Assembly (NCBI GenBank): GCA_013811805.1
Contig: JACCUM010000124.1
Coordinates: 1 to 5,571, forward strand
Reading direction: 5' to 3'
DNA length: 5,571 bases
Source of the DNA: Geodermatophilaceae bacterium
GTDB lineage: Bacteria > Actinomycetota > Actinomycetes > Mycobacteriales > Geodermatophilaceae
This document shows, one piece after another, positions 5,489 through 5,571 of this stretch. A program made the position numbers and the translations under genes. The first letter of the stretch is position 1; every line of letters starts with the position of its first letter. The notes under the pieces were generated by a model, which worked only from the letters and a program-made list of their open reading frames with translations, was not told where the DNA came from and searched no databases.

Positions 5489-5571
5489 GACGACGAAGCG
5501 ACGGCCGTCGAGGGTCCCCGTGACGGTAGTGGCGGATTCGGCGCGGAAGGGTTGCCAGGTCAGTCGCAGCT
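5471..5571 (-). CDS. C-terminal end of an unidentified protein
   Basis: On the minus strand a frame open from the right edge ends in TGA at 5473-5471, giving about 32 residues that start LRLTWQPFRAE and end LDGRRFVVRVPAT. Most codons end in G or C (about 27 of 32), and the residue mix suits a beta-strand-rich protein end. I do not recognise the family. The gene lies upstream of the cupin gene on the same strand, 126 bases away, so a shared transcript is possible. The opposite strand also has an open frame here, which lowers confidence. Confidence 0.5.
   Translation of the reverse strand, partial: LRLTWQPFRAESATTVTGTLDGRRFVVRVPAT

Overview
The window is a compact, GC-rich stretch of chromosome that looks like a high-GC actinobacterium. 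The genes end most codons in G or C, and one protein matches DUF5701, a family I know mainly from actinobacteria. I see no tRNA, rRNA, CRISPR array, transposase or phage gene. Five genes lie on the minus strand with a sixth, partial one at the right edge. Only the aldo/keto reductase lies on the plus strand.

Layout from left to right: (1) the 5' 363 codons of an AI-2E/PerM-family membrane transporter, minus strand, running off the left edge; (2) a 111-base gap upstream of it holding two near-identical copies of a 14-base palindrome 41 bases apart, probably a paired operator; (3) a DUF5701 protein of unknown function, minus strand; (4) a 217-base divergent region holding a 13-base palindrome (CGTACG-A-CGTACG) and a 73-base nested inverted repeat with a perfect 12-base outer stem; (5) an aldo/keto reductase with an intact catalytic tetrad, plus strand; (6) a YihY/BrkB-family inner-membrane protein on the minus strand whose 3' end overlaps that of the reductase by 34 bases and whose N-terminus is a disordered, five-residue-repeat extension; (7) a two-gene minus-strand operon of a cupin followed by a single-domain VOC (glyoxalase/dioxygenase fold) protein, 16 bases apart; (8) the last 32 or so codons of another minus-strand gene.

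The genes do not form one obvious pathway. The cupin and VOC proteins are very probably co-transcribed, and both keep their metal-binding residues, so they may act in the same oxidative or catabolic step. The reductase and the DUF5701 gene share one intergenic region and could share regulation. The transporter has its own likely operator. I find no clearly new multi-gene system. The items most worth a second look are the noncoding ones: the nested hairpin at 1973-2045 and the paired palindromes at 1136-1190. After them come the cupin-VOC pair and the unexplained DUF5701 family.
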